From Gluconobacter potus (lineage in GTDB: Bacteria > Pseudomonadota > Alphaproteobacteria > Acetobacterales > Acetobacteraceae): DNA of 64,000 nucleotides. Shown piece after piece: positions 53,968 through 63,701 of this stretch. Under the pieces are notes generated by a model, which saw nothing but the letters and a program-made list of their open reading frames with translations, was not told the origin of the DNA and searched no databases. Location of the stretch: NCBI RefSeq assembly GCF_015244705.1, contig NZ_JABCQF010000001.1, positions 186,001 to 250,000 of the forward strand. The letters run 5' to 3'. Made by a program: the position numbers and the translations under genes. The number at the start of each line of letters is the position of its first letter. Positions within the stretch are counted from its first letter, which is position 1.

Positions 53968-54016
53968 CCTGACAGATGATGTCAGGTTTTCATGCTTTTT
54001 CCGGATTGTCTGACAA
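53968..54016. promoter_or_regulatory. Candidate LysR operator dyads
   Basis: CCTGACA-gatga-TGTCAGG (53968-53986) is a perfect 7-5-7 inverted repeat containing the T-N11-A type spacing. TTGTC-t-GACAA (54006-54016) is a second, related palindrome. Both carry the TGTC/GACA core and lie between the divergent LysR and SDR genes. Confidence 0.7.
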
Positions 54017-54062
54017 ATCATAGTTCCTGTCATCATCCATACAGCGCTAGGGAATCCTCATC

Positions 54063-54836
54063 ATGGTCGATCATAGCATCAAGGGAAAAACCGCTCTCAT
54101 TACGGGGGGCGCCAAGAATCTCGGGGGGCTGATCGCTCTCGATCTCGCCGCTCAGGGCGCGACCGCCATCGCCATTCATTATAACAGCGCCGGCACGCGC
54201 TCCGATGCCGATGCCACGGTCGCGGCCCTGAAAATGCAGGGTGTGCGGGCGCAGGCCTTCCAGGCTGACCTGACGACGGCCGCTGCGAACGAAAAACTCT
54301 TCACTGACGTCGTCGCAGCGTTGGGAAAGCCGGATATTGCCATCAATACGGCCGGAAAGGTTCTCAAGAAGCCGATTCTGGAAACGTCCGAAGACGAGTA
54401 TGACGCAATGTTCGCCGTCAACTCCAAGGCTGCCTATTTTTTCATCAAGGAAGCCGGACGTCACCTGAACGACAACGGTAAACTCCTGACTATCGTGACG
54501 TCCCTGCTCGGCGCTTATACGCCGTTCTATTCGACCTATGCCGGATCCAAGGCCGCCGTCGAGCATGTGACGCGTGCGGCGTCAAAGGAATTCGGAGCGC
54601 GGGGTATCTCCGTCAATGCGATCGGTCCGGGCCCGATGGACACGCCGTTCTTCTATGGTCAGGAGGCTCCGGAAGCCGTGGCCTATCACAAGACGGCCGC
54701 CGCTCTTTCGTCCCTGAGCAAGACGGGCCTGACCGATATCGAGGACATCGTACCCATCGTTCGATGCCTGGTTTCGGACGGCTGGTGGATGACCGGACAG
54801 ACCATCCTCGTCAACGGAGGGTACACGACGAAGTAA
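54063..54836 (+). CDS. Short-chain dehydrogenase/reductase
   Basis: A 257-residue SDR. Nucleotide motif TALITGGAKNLGGLIALDL; NTAGK; catalytic Ser in VTSLLGAYTPF and YSTYAGSKAAV for Tyr-xxx-Lys; C-terminal TGQTILVNGGY. It reduces or oxidises a small carbonyl or alcohol with NAD(P)(H); the substrate is unknown. Its divergent LysR neighbour probably controls it. A strong hairpin terminator follows. Confidence 0.93.
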   Translation: MVDHSIKGKTALITGGAKNLGGLIALDLAAQGATAIAIHYNSAGTRSDADATVAALKMQGVRAQAFQADLTTAAANEKLFTDVVAALGKPDIAINTAGKVLKKPILETSEDEYDAMFAVNSKAAYFFIKEAGRHLNDNGKLLTIVTSLLGAYTPFYSTYAGSKAAVEHVTRAASKEFGARGISVNAIGPGPMDTPFFYGQEAPEAVAYHKTAAALSSLSKTGLTDIEDIVPIVRCLVSDGWWMTGQTILVNGGYTTK

Positions 54837-55198
54837 CGGTCCCTGAGGGTTCCGGCAGGAAAGCCAACGCTTTTCGAAAAGCTGGAACCCCCATGACGAA
54901 AAGGGAAAAGACAAAAACGTCTGCTCGGGAATAACAGGACACGGGATATGGTTTTCTCTGATCATATCCCGTGTTTTCAATAAAACGCTCTCGCGACGAG
55001 GGCGTCTATGCTTGAAGGCGTTAATGAGTTTTTGATCTGTCTGGACTATGCTGGCGTCAGGTATTTTTCAGTTCCTGCCTGCAGGGGTGGTGACGGAAAA
55101 GAGAGTCTTCTCTATTCATGAGAAGATGAACTGGCGTTCCTGCCTTTGGTGCCGCCCTTTGGTCCGCCTTGGCGCGACAACAGCATAGAGGACATTTC
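54837..55198 (+). other. Intergenic region before the secretion cluster
   Basis: About 360 bp. The first part holds the SDR terminator. The second should contain the promoter of the secretion operon; I see no confident -35/-10 pair or dyad. AGAGGA at ~55187-55192 is the ribosome site for the GTG at 55199. Confidence 0.45.
54939..54978 (+). terminator. Terminator of the SDR gene
   Basis: Perfect 12-bp stem ACACGGGATATG (54939-54950) with CATATCCCGTGT (54963-54974), followed by TTTC. It lies ~100 bp past the SDR stop and separates it from the secretion cluster. Confidence 0.85.
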
Positions 55199-57421
55199 GT
55201 GGAGCATACCCAGAGCTTGTCAGGCCCCGACGGAAGAGTCAGTCCGACCGTCATCCGGCTTTACGCTGTCCTGGCCGCAGCCCGCTATCACGGCCTGGAA
55301 CTGGATATCCGCGATTTTGCGGCGGAACCAGGTGAGGATTCGCCGTCTCCCGCCACTCTTGCACGCTGGCTGAACGAGCAGGGCGCCGTTGCCAAGGGCA
55401 TGCGCCTGCGGTGGCGTTATCTCGTCAAGATCCGCAATTCCCCGCCTGTCGTGCTGATGTTCAAGGATGGCTCGGCCGGTCTGATGGTCCGCGCCGACGC
55501 CGAAAAGGGCGTGGTGTGGCTCCGTGACCCGATGGGTGGCGAGGGTGACACCCCGGTCCCCGTCGACGAACTGCGCCTCATGCAGGTCTGGACCGGCGAT
55601 GTGCTGCTGGTCAAACGCCGGCGCGACGAATCCGAAGCCGACGCCAAGTTCGATCTGCTCTGGTTCGCGAAGATGGTGCTTCGCGAAAAGAAGGTGATGC
55701 GGGACATCGCCTTTGCCTCGCTGATTCTCAGTATCCTTCAGATCTTCCCTGCCCTGATCGTCATGCAGGTCGTCGATCGCGTGGTGAACTACCACTCCAT
55801 GGCGACGCTGATTTCGCTGAGCGGCTTTGTCATCATCCTTTCGTTCTACGAAATCCTGCTGACCTATGCCCGGCGCGAGTTGTCCCTGATCCTTTCCACC
55901 CGGCTGGACGCCCGTATCTCGCTGCATGCCTTCAACAGGCTTCTCGCCCTTCCGCTTGAATTTTATGAGCGCGAACAGACGGGCGAAATCCTGGGGCGGT
56001 TCATGGCCGTCTTCAAGGTGAGGGATTTTCTCACCGGGCAGCTGATGAGCACTCTGCTGGATCTCTTCACCTTGATCGTGATCCTGCCCGTCCTGTTCGT
56101 GATGAGCCCGACCCTCGCATGGATGACGCTGGCTGGGGCCGGGTGCATCGGTCTGATTGTGGTGATGTTCCTGCCCTCGGTCACGCGTGTCATTGGGCGG
56201 CAGGTTCTCGCGGAAATGAAACGTGGCTCCATTCTTTATGAGACGGTTGCCGGTATCCGGACGGTCAAGACCCTGGCCCTGGAAACGACGCGGCGTGAGC
56301 TGTGGGATGAGCGAACGGCGGATGTCGTACGCTGGAAGCTTGCGGCTGGTCGCATGGCCAGCTGGCCGCAGACCCTGGTCATGCCGTTCGAAATCTTCAT
56401 CAACCGGGGTATCATTCTGGTCGGGGCCTATCTGATCCTGACGAATGCCAGTTCCATGCAAGCTGGCGCTCTCATGGGCTTCATGATGCTCGGTGGACGT
56501 GTCGCCAGTCCGCTCGTCAATCTTGCCAAGCTGATGGAAGCCTTCAACGAGGTCAGTGTTTCCCTGAGCGAAGCCGGGATGGTGCTGAACCAGCCGACGG
56601 AAACCAAGGCCCTGACAACGGGCATGCGGCCCGTCGTCAAGGGCGCGCTGTCGTTCAGCCATGTCGATTTCTGCTATCCCGGCTCGACGACCAAGGCTCT
56701 CAATGACGTCACGTTCGACATTCCCGCTGGAACGATGCTGGGTCTCGTCGGGCGTTCAGGATCCGGCAAATCGACGATCACCCGCCTTCTGCAGGGCGTG
56801 AGCCGGAACTATACGGGGTATCTGCGGCTCGATGGCGTGGATCTGCGTGAAATCAACCTGACCCATCTGCGCCGCTCCTTCGGCGTGGTGCTTCAGGACA
56901 ACTTCCTGTTCCGTGGAACGATCCGCGACAACATCACGGCGGGCCGTCCAGGACTGACGATTGATGATGCGATCCGCGCCGCGCGTCTTGCCGGTGCGGA
57001 AGAGTTCATCGAACGCATGCCTGCGGGCTATGACACCTGGATCGAAGAAGGCTCGACCAATATCTCGGGTGGCCAGCGGCAGCGGCTTGCCATTGCCCGT
57101 GCGGTAATCAGTGATCCGAAGCTGATGATCCTGGATGAGGCCACATCGGCGCTGGATCCGGAGTCCGAAGCGCTCGTGAACGCCAATCTGCAACGGATCG
57201 GCAAGGGCCGGACGATGGTCATCGTTTCCCACCGTCTGTCGTCTCTTGTAAACTGTCACCAGATCGCTGTCATGGACCAGGGCAAGCTGGTCGATATCGC
57301 GCCTCACCGGATCCTTCTGGAGCGCTGTGAAATCTACCGCATGCTCTGGCTGCAGCAGAACCGGCACATGACAGATAATGACGTTCCCGGTTCTGCCGGG
57401 CAGCTGACGGAAGGAGAGTAA
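55199..57421 (+). CDS. Type I secretion ABC transporter with C39-like domain
   Basis: A 740-residue inner-membrane exporter. Residues ~15-130 form a peptidase-C39-like domain (LYAVLAAARYHGLELDI). The catalytic cysteine is absent, as in the non-cleaving domains of RTX exporters. Membrane helices (~160-430) follow, then the ATPase: Walker A GRSGSGKST, signature ISGGQRQRLAIARA, Walker B LMILDEATSALD. The GTG at 55199 has AGAGGA 6 nt upstream; a TTG at 55169 is less likely. The adaptor gene follows after 2 bp. Confidence 0.93.
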   Translation: MEHTQSLSGPDGRVSPTVIRLYAVLAAARYHGLELDIRDFAAEPGEDSPSPATLARWLNEQGAVAKGMRLRWRYLVKIRNSPPVVLMFKDGSAGLMVRADAEKGVVWLRDPMGGEGDTPVPVDELRLMQVWTGDVLLVKRRRDESEADAKFDLLWFAKMVLREKKVMRDIAFASLILSILQIFPALIVMQVVDRVVNYHSMATLISLSGFVIILSFYEILLTYARRELSLILSTRLDARISLHAFNRLLALPLEFYEREQTGEILGRFMAVFKVRDFLTGQLMSTLLDLFTLIVILPVLFVMSPTLAWMTLAGAGCIGLIVVMFLPSVTRVIGRQVLAEMKRGSILYETVAGIRTVKTLALETTRRELWDERTADVVRWKLAAGRMASWPQTLVMPFEIFINRGIILVGAYLILTNASSMQAGALMGFMMLGGRVASPLVNLAKLMEAFNEVSVSLSEAGMVLNQPTETKALTTGMRPVVKGALSFSHVDFCYPGSTTKALNDVTFDIPAGTMLGLVGRSGSGKSTITRLLQGVSRNYTGYLRLDGVDLREINLTHLRRSFGVVLQDNFLFRGTIRDNITAGRPGLTIDDAIRAARLAGAEEFIERMPAGYDTWIEEGSTNISGGQRQRLAIARAVISDPKLMILDEATSALDPESEALVNANLQRIGKGRTMVIVSHRLSSLVNCHQIAVMDQGKLVDIAPHRILLERCEIYRMLWLQQNRHMTDNDVPGSAGQLTEGE

Positions 57422-57423
57422 TC

Positions 57424-58884
57424 ATGAGCTCTTCCGACATGATTCCCAATGAGGGCCAGCCTTCCGGCCAGTCCGATGAAGATTTCAACCAGCATGTTCC
57501 GCGGACGGCCACCGATCCTTTTGCGCCCAACGACATGCCGCTGGCGCTGCTTGAATTTCATTCGCCGACGGCAGGGCTGGTCAATCTTCCGGCCACGCCG
57601 GCAGCACGTTACATCATCCTGCTGATCGGTGGTCTGGTCGTGGCCTGTATCGCTGCCATGGCCCTGTTCCCGATCAATCGCGTTGTCTCGACGCCGGGCC
57701 GGCTGATTTCAACGCAGCCGACCATTGTCGTGCAGCCTCTTGAAACAGCTATCATCCGTTCCATTGATGTCCATGTCGGCGATTTCGTGAAGAAGGGCGA
57801 TGTGCTCGCCCATCTCGATCCCACCATCACCAAGGCCGACATCACGAACATGCGCCTGCAGCGTGATGCCTATCAGGCAGAATATGATCGTCTGAAATCG
57901 GAAGCTGCGGGGCAGGACTATCATGTCAATCTGAACGATCCTGCGTCGGTCGAGCAGGGCGCAGCATTCCTGCGTCGTAAGACCGAATACCAGGCGCATG
58001 TCGAGAATTACGCCCAGCAGATCGCAGGACTCGAAAGTGATATTCAGGGCTACAGGGCCAATGCGGCCATGTATGGCAGCAAGATGCGTGTTGCATCCGA
58101 GGTCCTGCAGATGCGTCAGCGGGAACAGGCTGATCAGGTCGGTTCCCGTCTGTCGACCCTTGGTGCCCAGACGGAACTGATGGAAGCCGAGCGTGCGGAG
58201 ATATCTGCCCAGCAGAGCGCCAACTCAGCAGAGAAGAAGCTGGCTGCCATGAAGGCCGAGCGCGACGGATATATCGGGAACTGGCAGGCCAAGATCTATT
58301 CGGATCTGACCGAAGCCGGGCACCATCTGGCCGAATACCGCAGCTCCTTTGAAAAAGCGCGTCTTCGTCAGGATCTTGTTCTGCTGCGCGCTCCGGAAGA
58401 CGGTATTGTCCTGACCATTGCGCAGGGCTCCGTCGGCTCTGTTCTTCAGTCCGCTGGGCAGTTCATCACTCTCGTTCCCACAGGCTACGGTCTTGAAATG
58501 GAAGCCGTCCTGCGCTCGCAGGATGTAGGCTTTGTTCAGGTCGGCGATCATGCGCTGCTGAAATTCGCGACATTCCCGTACGATCAGTATGGCGGCGCGG
58601 AAGCGACGGTTCGCGTCATCAGTGCTGATGCTTTCACGCCGCAGTCACAGAATACCGGTGGTGGTGGCAACGGAAATGCACCGTCGGACGATGCCACCGC
58701 TTCGGGGGTCTATCGTGTCCGTCTGCGGATCGACCGTTACACCCTGCACGGCCAGCCTTCGTTCTTCCATCCGATGCCTGGCATGTCCCTGACGGCTGAT
58801 ATTGATGTCGGAAAACGGACCGTGCTGCAGTATCTGTTCAACAAAATTACGCCTGCCCTCACCAATGGTATGAGGGAGCCATAA
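57424..58884 (+). CDS. Type I secretion membrane-fusion protein (HlyD family)
   Basis: A 486-residue protein. One transmembrane helix (IILLIGGLVVACIAAMALF, ~60-80) is followed by the lipoyl motif (IRSIDVHVGDFVKKGDVLAHLDPT). Long coiled-coil arms (~150-290) and the closing half (LLRAPEDGIVLTIAQGSVGSVL) follow. It bridges the ABC exporter to a TolC-type outer-membrane channel, which is not in the window. Preceded by GGAAGGAGAG. Confidence 0.94.
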   Translation: MSSSDMIPNEGQPSGQSDEDFNQHVPRTATDPFAPNDMPLALLEFHSPTAGLVNLPATPAARYIILLIGGLVVACIAAMALFPINRVVSTPGRLISTQPTIVVQPLETAIIRSIDVHVGDFVKKGDVLAHLDPTITKADITNMRLQRDAYQAEYDRLKSEAAGQDYHVNLNDPASVEQGAAFLRRKTEYQAHVENYAQQIAGLESDIQGYRANAAMYGSKMRVASEVLQMRQREQADQVGSRLSTLGAQTELMEAERAEISAQQSANSAEKKLAAMKAERDGYIGNWQAKIYSDLTEAGHHLAEYRSSFEKARLRQDLVLLRAPEDGIVLTIAQGSVGSVLQSAGQFITLVPTGYGLEMEAVLRSQDVGFVQVGDHALLKFATFPYDQYGGAEATVRVISADAFTPQSQNTGGGGNGNAPSDDATASGVYRVRLRIDRYTLHGQPSFFHPMPGMSLTADIDVGKRTVLQYLFNKITPALTNGMREP

Positions 58885-58919
58885 TAAAAGCATGGAGCGT
58901 CCCTAGAAGCGCTCAAAGA

Positions 58920-58943
58920 AACGCCCGGCGCAGACCGGGCGTT
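58920..58943 (+). terminator. Hairpin after the secretion pair
   Basis: AACGCCCGG (58920-58928) pairs with CCGGGCGTT (58935-58943) around CGCAGA. The downstream sequence has only scattered T, so it may attenuate rather than fully stop transcription into the Sel1 gene. Confidence 0.65.
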
Positions 58944-58977
58944 CTTGTATGACAGTTATTCAGGACCCGTGTCGCTC

Positions 58978-60750
58978 ATGTCGTTCAAACGCCGCGTTGC
59001 CGCCCTTCTTTCCTCCAGGGGAAAGCTGGAATATGCGATCCATCTCACGGAAACCGGTCAGGCTGTTCAGGGCTTCGCGCTTCTCAGCCGTCTTGCCGCC
59101 GCAGGAGACACAGAGGCCTCATTCCGGGTTGGTCGCGCCTATCTGAACGGGCTTGGTGCACCACCCAGTCTCGAGGATGGCGCCCGGTGGATCTATCAGG
59201 CCGCCGAGGCAGGGCATATCGAAGCGGCCTTCGTTCTGGCCACGCTGTATACGGTAGGTCTGCCCGAGGGATTTGAAATCCGCACAGCCAGCGCAGGGCT
59301 GGATCTCTCGCACATGCCGCAGGTGGGCCCAAGACATCCGGATTTTCATCTTGGTCTGCGCTGGGCCAAAATTGCGGCGGAAGCCGGCTCTCCGGACGCA
59401 CAGGCCCTTCTGGGATATATCCTGACCAATGGACCGGAAGACCTGCGCGACCTGACGCAGGCCCGGTCCTGGTACGACCGTTCCGCGGCCGCAGGGTGTT
59501 CGCAGGGCCATCTTGGCGTGGCGCTTTCTATCCTCCATGAAGCCCATACTGACGAGGACCTGTCCGCCGCGGCCCGGCATCTGACCGAAGCGACAAAAGG
59601 CGGCCTCGGCACGGCTTTCGATATCCTGGGCAGGATGTACGAGTCAGGCTCGGGTGTGCCCCGGGATCTCGGAAAAGCCGCCAGTTATTTCCACGAGGCG
59701 GCGGAACGCAATATTGTAACGGCCCAGGCGCGCTACGGGCTGATGCTGCTGGAAGGAACGGGCACGCCCCGGCATTACGGCCGGGCTGAAACCTGGCTCA
59801 AGCGCGCCGCCGCGAATGGTGACACGCAGTCCGCGGCCCTGCTGGGTGATCTGTGTGCCAATGGCGGCGATCTGCCCCCCAATCTGGTGGAAGCCGCCAA
59901 ATGGTACCGTCTGGCGGCCGAGCAGAAACATGCCGGCGCAGCACGGGCCCTCGGGTTGCTCTATCTGACAGGAAATGGTGTTCATCAGGACCCCGACGTC
60001 GCGGCGCACTGGTTCAAGGTTGCGTCGGAAGCGGGAGACGCCCATGCGGATGCGGATTTCGGGAACCTCATTCTCGCCGGGGCGTCCGCAACTCCTGATG
60101 AAAAACAGGCCCTCCACGCCCGTTTCGAAAAAGCCGCCGAAAAAGGCGATCTGGTCGGGGCTTATAATCTGGGCGTGTGCTTTGCCGAAGGCGTAACCGG
60201 AACGAAGGACGGACGTGAAGCGGCCCGCTGGATGCAGAAAGCTGCCGATGGTGTTGTCAACGCGCAGTACTGGTACGGCAGGATGCTGCTGGAAGGACGC
60301 GGTGTGCAGCCCGATCCCACGCAGGCGCTCTACTGGATGGAAAAGGCCGCTGATGCGGGCATGGCCGAGGCACAGGTCACTGTGGCGGGGCTGCTCGTGG
60401 ACGGGAGCATCAACGGTCGTCAGGACCACGAGAAAGCCCTGACGCTGTACCGGAAGGCCGCCGAGAGCGGCAATGTGGACGCCATGTTCTCGCTGGCCGC
60501 GATGTATGGCGGCGGTCATGACGTCCCCGAGAACCGCCCGCAGGCGCAGATGTGGTTCCGCAAGGCCGCCCAGCGTGGAAACGGCCTCGCCCAGATGATG
60601 CTCGGCCGCTATCTCGTGCGTGGACTGGCCGGCATGACGGACCCGGTGGAAGGCCGCATCTGGCTGGAGCGGGCAAAGGCGCAGAATATCAGGGACGCTG
60701 AAGCGGAACTCGCCCTTCTGGATGAAGCGCAGCCGGACGATGATGACTGA
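58978..60750 (+). CDS. Sel1-repeat protein
   Basis: A 590-residue protein made almost entirely of Sel1-like repeats (about 12-14 copies), for example AAKWYRLAAEQKHAGAARAL, AAHWFKVASEAGDAHADADF and ALYWMEKAADAGMAEAQVTV. An acidic tail (QPDDDD) ends it. No signal peptide is seen. Sel1 proteins scaffold complexes and often accompany secretion or polysaccharide genes. The frame runs back to a TTG at 58945 inside the terminator, so the ATG at 58978 (or GTG at 58969, better spaced from AGGA) is used. The glycosyltransferase starts 5 bp later. Confidence 0.85.
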   Translation: MSFKRRVAALLSSRGKLEYAIHLTETGQAVQGFALLSRLAAAGDTEASFRVGRAYLNGLGAPPSLEDGARWIYQAAEAGHIEAAFVLATLYTVGLPEGFEIRTASAGLDLSHMPQVGPRHPDFHLGLRWAKIAAEAGSPDAQALLGYILTNGPEDLRDLTQARSWYDRSAAAGCSQGHLGVALSILHEAHTDEDLSAAARHLTEATKGGLGTAFDILGRMYESGSGVPRDLGKAASYFHEAAERNIVTAQARYGLMLLEGTGTPRHYGRAETWLKRAAANGDTQSAALLGDLCANGGDLPPNLVEAAKWYRLAAEQKHAGAARALGLLYLTGNGVHQDPDVAAHWFKVASEAGDAHADADFGNLILAGASATPDEKQALHARFEKAAEKGDLVGAYNLGVCFAEGVTGTKDGREAARWMQKAADGVVNAQYWYGRMLLEGRGVQPDPTQALYWMEKAADAGMAEAQVTVAGLLVDGSINGRQDHEKALTLYRKAAESGNVDAMFSLAAMYGGGHDVPENRPQAQMWFRKAAQRGNGLAQMMLGRYLVRGLAGMTDPVEGRIWLERAKAQNIRDAEAELALLDEAQPDDDD

Positions 60751-60755
60751 TCTCC

Positions 60756-63701
60756 GTGTCTGCTGATCGTCCTCCCCCCGGTCCGAAGGCCCCTCGCGCA
60801 GCGTTTGCCGGGTTCGGATGGACTGTCAGCGACGAGGACCGTGCCCTGTGGCGTGAGGCCATGAGCCGCAGAGCGCAGGAAGCCTTTGCCCGGGGGCAGG
60901 CCGCCTTTCAGGCCGGCAACACATCGCTTAGCTTGTTCTGGCTGGAGCGGGCCGAACGGATGTCGCGGCATAATCCCAATCTGAAATGGTCCGTCGGGCT
61001 GGCCTGCCTTTCCGCGGGCAGACTCATAGACTGCCTGGTCCGCATGGAAGATCTGCGTCAGGATTTCGGGCTGCGGGAAGCAGCGTTTCTGGAAGTCGTC
61101 TGTCTTGCGCGGCTGCAGCGCATGGAAGAGGCCACCATCCGGATGCAGGCGGCCCTGTCCGCATTTCATGCGACCCCGGAAACCTATCCTCTGGCGGAGC
61201 AGATCGCAGTTTCCGCAGAGCTGCCGGGATGGATGACGGCGTCCAATGCGGGCACCGTCCATATCGGGACGTCGTGTCCGGTCCGTCTGTTTCTTGATGG
61301 ACGGGAAATCGCACGAGGTATCACGGGCGGCACCTATGATCTTCCGGAAGGCTGGCGCGCAGCCCGGCATCTGTCGGTCCGCGTCGGTCGGCGGCATGTT
61401 CTTGGCAGCCCACTGGATATCGCTGCGCTGACCCGGTGCGAGTCCTTTGTCGAGGCAACGGCGGATGGCCTGAGGGGCTGGATCTGGACACCGGCCGAAC
61501 CCGAGCATGTCCCGGTGATCACACTCTGGAACGGATCCACCCTCTGGGCTGAGGCTTTCGCGCAGGATGTGGACAGCGACGTCCCCCTGGCGCGCTACCG
61601 GGTGTTTCATGTTCCGGCCAGAGAGTGCCCCGAACGCGATGAGGGTCCCCTCGATCTGTGGAACGAAAACGGCCGTCTTCTGACGGGTGCTCCCGTTGAT
61701 CCTCTGGTGGGGAAACTGGTTTCGGGACAGACACGGGGTCTGCCGGCACGCTTACGTCCTGTGAAGATCCAGCCGGGCAGGATGCGTCCGCATCTTCCGC
61801 GCCGGAGCCCAGGCTGTGCGGTCGTGATCCCGGTCTATGCCGACCGGGTCCGGACCATGGCCTGCCTGCGGAGCGTTCTTGCGACCTGCCCGGCAGATGT
61901 GCCGGTGATTGTCGTAGATGATGCGACCCCGGAGCCCTCTCTCGCACAGGCGCTCGATCAACTGGCGGAGGACGGACGGATTATCCTGATCCGTCATGAG
62001 CGCAACCGGGGCTTTCCGATATCCGCCAATGACGGAATGCGTGCGGCGGCTGGCCGGGACATCCTGCTTCTCAACAGCGACACGCTCGTGCCTGCAGGCT
62101 GGGTCGAGCGGTTGCGGGCAAGGCTTGCAGAATCGGATGTCGGCACGGTCACGCCGCTTTCCAACGATGCGACCATCCTGTCCTACCCGTCCACGGACCG
62201 TCCCAACCCGGTTCCGTCTCTTGCGGAAATGCGCGCGATGGACCGGCTGTGCCAGAAGAATGTCGCCGTCTCTAAGGAGATCGACCTGCCCACTGCCCAC
62301 GGGTTCTGCATGGCGATTTCCGCTGACTGTCTGGCTGAAACGGGTCTGTTCTGTGAAGACCTGTTTGCCCAGGGCTATGGCGAGGAAAATGATTTCTGCC
62401 TCCGTGCGACGGCTAGGGGATTCCGGCATCTGGCCGCGCCGGAGCTTTACGTCGCCCATGTCGGATCCGCGTCATTCGGAACAGCCAGGAACGCGCTCGG
62501 GGTGCGAAATCTGGACATCCTCAATGCCCTGCACCCCGGCTATCATGCCCTCGTAGCGCGTTTCATCGCTGCCGATCCCCTGCACGAAACGCGGCGCAGA
62601 CTGGATGCCGCACGGCTGCTCCAGCAGGGGGCGGGCCGGCCTGCCATTCTCATGGTCCAGCACGATGCCGGCGGCGGCGTCGGACGGGTCGTGCGCGAGC
62701 GATCGGAGGCTTTCGAGGCGGATGGCGTGCTTGCCCTAGCGCTTCGCCCGCATGAAAGCGGCTGTCTGCTCGAATACGCCCTTGATGGAAAACGCTTTCC
62801 CAACCTGAAATACCGTCTCCCGGATGAACTGCCGTCCCTGCTGGACCTGCTCGCCGCCCTGCGTGTCCAGGCGGTGGAGTGGCACCATCTGATCGGTCAT
62901 GCGCCCTGCATCCGGACCCTGCATGAGGGGCTCGGCGTTCCGTATGACGTCTTCATCCATGATCATGTCTGGTTCTGCCCGCGAATCTCGCTCTGTGACG
63001 GGGCAGGGCGTTACTGCGGCGAACCGGACCCGGCGGGATGTGAACTTTGTGTGGCACGATGGGGAAGCTATCTCGGCGAAGACCTCTCCATTGCCGATCT
63101 TCTGGCCCGCTCCACCCGGGAGCTATCCGGCGCGCGCAGGCTCATGGCGCCTTCCGATGATACGGTCCGGCGCATCTGCCGGCATTTTCCCGGTCTGACT
63201 ATCGAGGCCCTGCCGCTGGAAGATGACGCGGCGCTTCACAAAGACATCATGCCCCATCGTCACGCGACCCGGGGGCAGCCGCTCAGGGTCTGTGTCGTGG
63301 GGGGAATCAGCCAGTGGAAAGGCTATGACGTCCTGCTGGCGCTGGCGACCGAGATCCAGACCCATCGCCTGCCCATCGTGCTGTCCCTGGTGGGCCATAC
63401 GCATGACGACGAGGCCCTGATCTCGCGGGGTGTCCGGGTAACGGGGGAATATCGCGAAGACGAGGTCCAGGCTCTGATCCGCCAGCAGCAGCCGGATGTG
63501 GGACTGATTCCCTCCATCGCGCCCGAAACATGGTGCTACGCCCTGGGCCAGGTCTGGCGCAGCGGGCTGGAAGCAGTCTGCTTTGATCTGGGCGCGCAGG
63601 GCGAACGGGTCAGAAGAAGCATGACCGGTCTTGCGGTGCCACTCGGTGTCGCACCCTACCAGCTTGCCATGATTCTGTTGGGGCGATGGGGGGCAGTATG
63701 A
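60756..63701 (+). CDS. Large two-domain glycosyltransferase (GT2 + GT4-like)
   Basis: A 981-residue protein starting with GTG. Residues ~20-150 are helical and TPR-like. A beta-rich region follows (~150-340). A GT2 domain spans ~350-620: GCAVVIPVYADRVRTMACL, VIVVDDATPEP, LLLNSDTLVPAGW and GYGEENDFCLR. A C-terminal GT4-like part (~630-981) has MVQHDAGGGVGRVVRE, cysteine-rich WFCPRISLCDGAGRYC and VGGISQWKGYDVL. It probably adds two or more sugars to a glycan or protein. It is 5 bp after the Sel1 gene, hence an operon. Confidence 0.85.
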   Translation: MSADRPPPGPKAPRAAFAGFGWTVSDEDRALWREAMSRRAQEAFARGQAAFQAGNTSLSLFWLERAERMSRHNPNLKWSVGLACLSAGRLIDCLVRMEDLRQDFGLREAAFLEVVCLARLQRMEEATIRMQAALSAFHATPETYPLAEQIAVSAELPGWMTASNAGTVHIGTSCPVRLFLDGREIARGITGGTYDLPEGWRAARHLSVRVGRRHVLGSPLDIAALTRCESFVEATADGLRGWIWTPAEPEHVPVITLWNGSTLWAEAFAQDVDSDVPLARYRVFHVPARECPERDEGPLDLWNENGRLLTGAPVDPLVGKLVSGQTRGLPARLRPVKIQPGRMRPHLPRRSPGCAVVIPVYADRVRTMACLRSVLATCPADVPVIVVDDATPEPSLAQALDQLAEDGRIILIRHERNRGFPISANDGMRAAAGRDILLLNSDTLVPAGWVERLRARLAESDVGTVTPLSNDATILSYPSTDRPNPVPSLAEMRAMDRLCQKNVAVSKEIDLPTAHGFCMAISADCLAETGLFCEDLFAQGYGEENDFCLRATARGFRHLAAPELYVAHVGSASFGTARNALGVRNLDILNALHPGYHALVARFIAADPLHETRRRLDAARLLQQGAGRPAILMVQHDAGGGVGRVVRERSEAFEADGVLALALRPHESGCLLEYALDGKRFPNLKYRLPDELPSLLDLLAALRVQAVEWHHLIGHAPCIRTLHEGLGVPYDVFIHDHVWFCPRISLCDGAGRYCGEPDPAGCELCVARWGSYLGEDLSIADLLARSTRELSGARRLMAPSDDTVRRICRHFPGLTIEALPLEDDAALHKDIMPHRHATRGQPLRVCVVGGISQWKGYDVLLALATEIQTHRLPIVLSLVGHTHDDEALISRGVRVTGEYREDEVQALIRQQQPDVGLIPSIAPETWCYALGQVWRSGLEAVCFDLGAQGERVRRSMTGLAVPLGVAPYQLAMILLGRWGAV

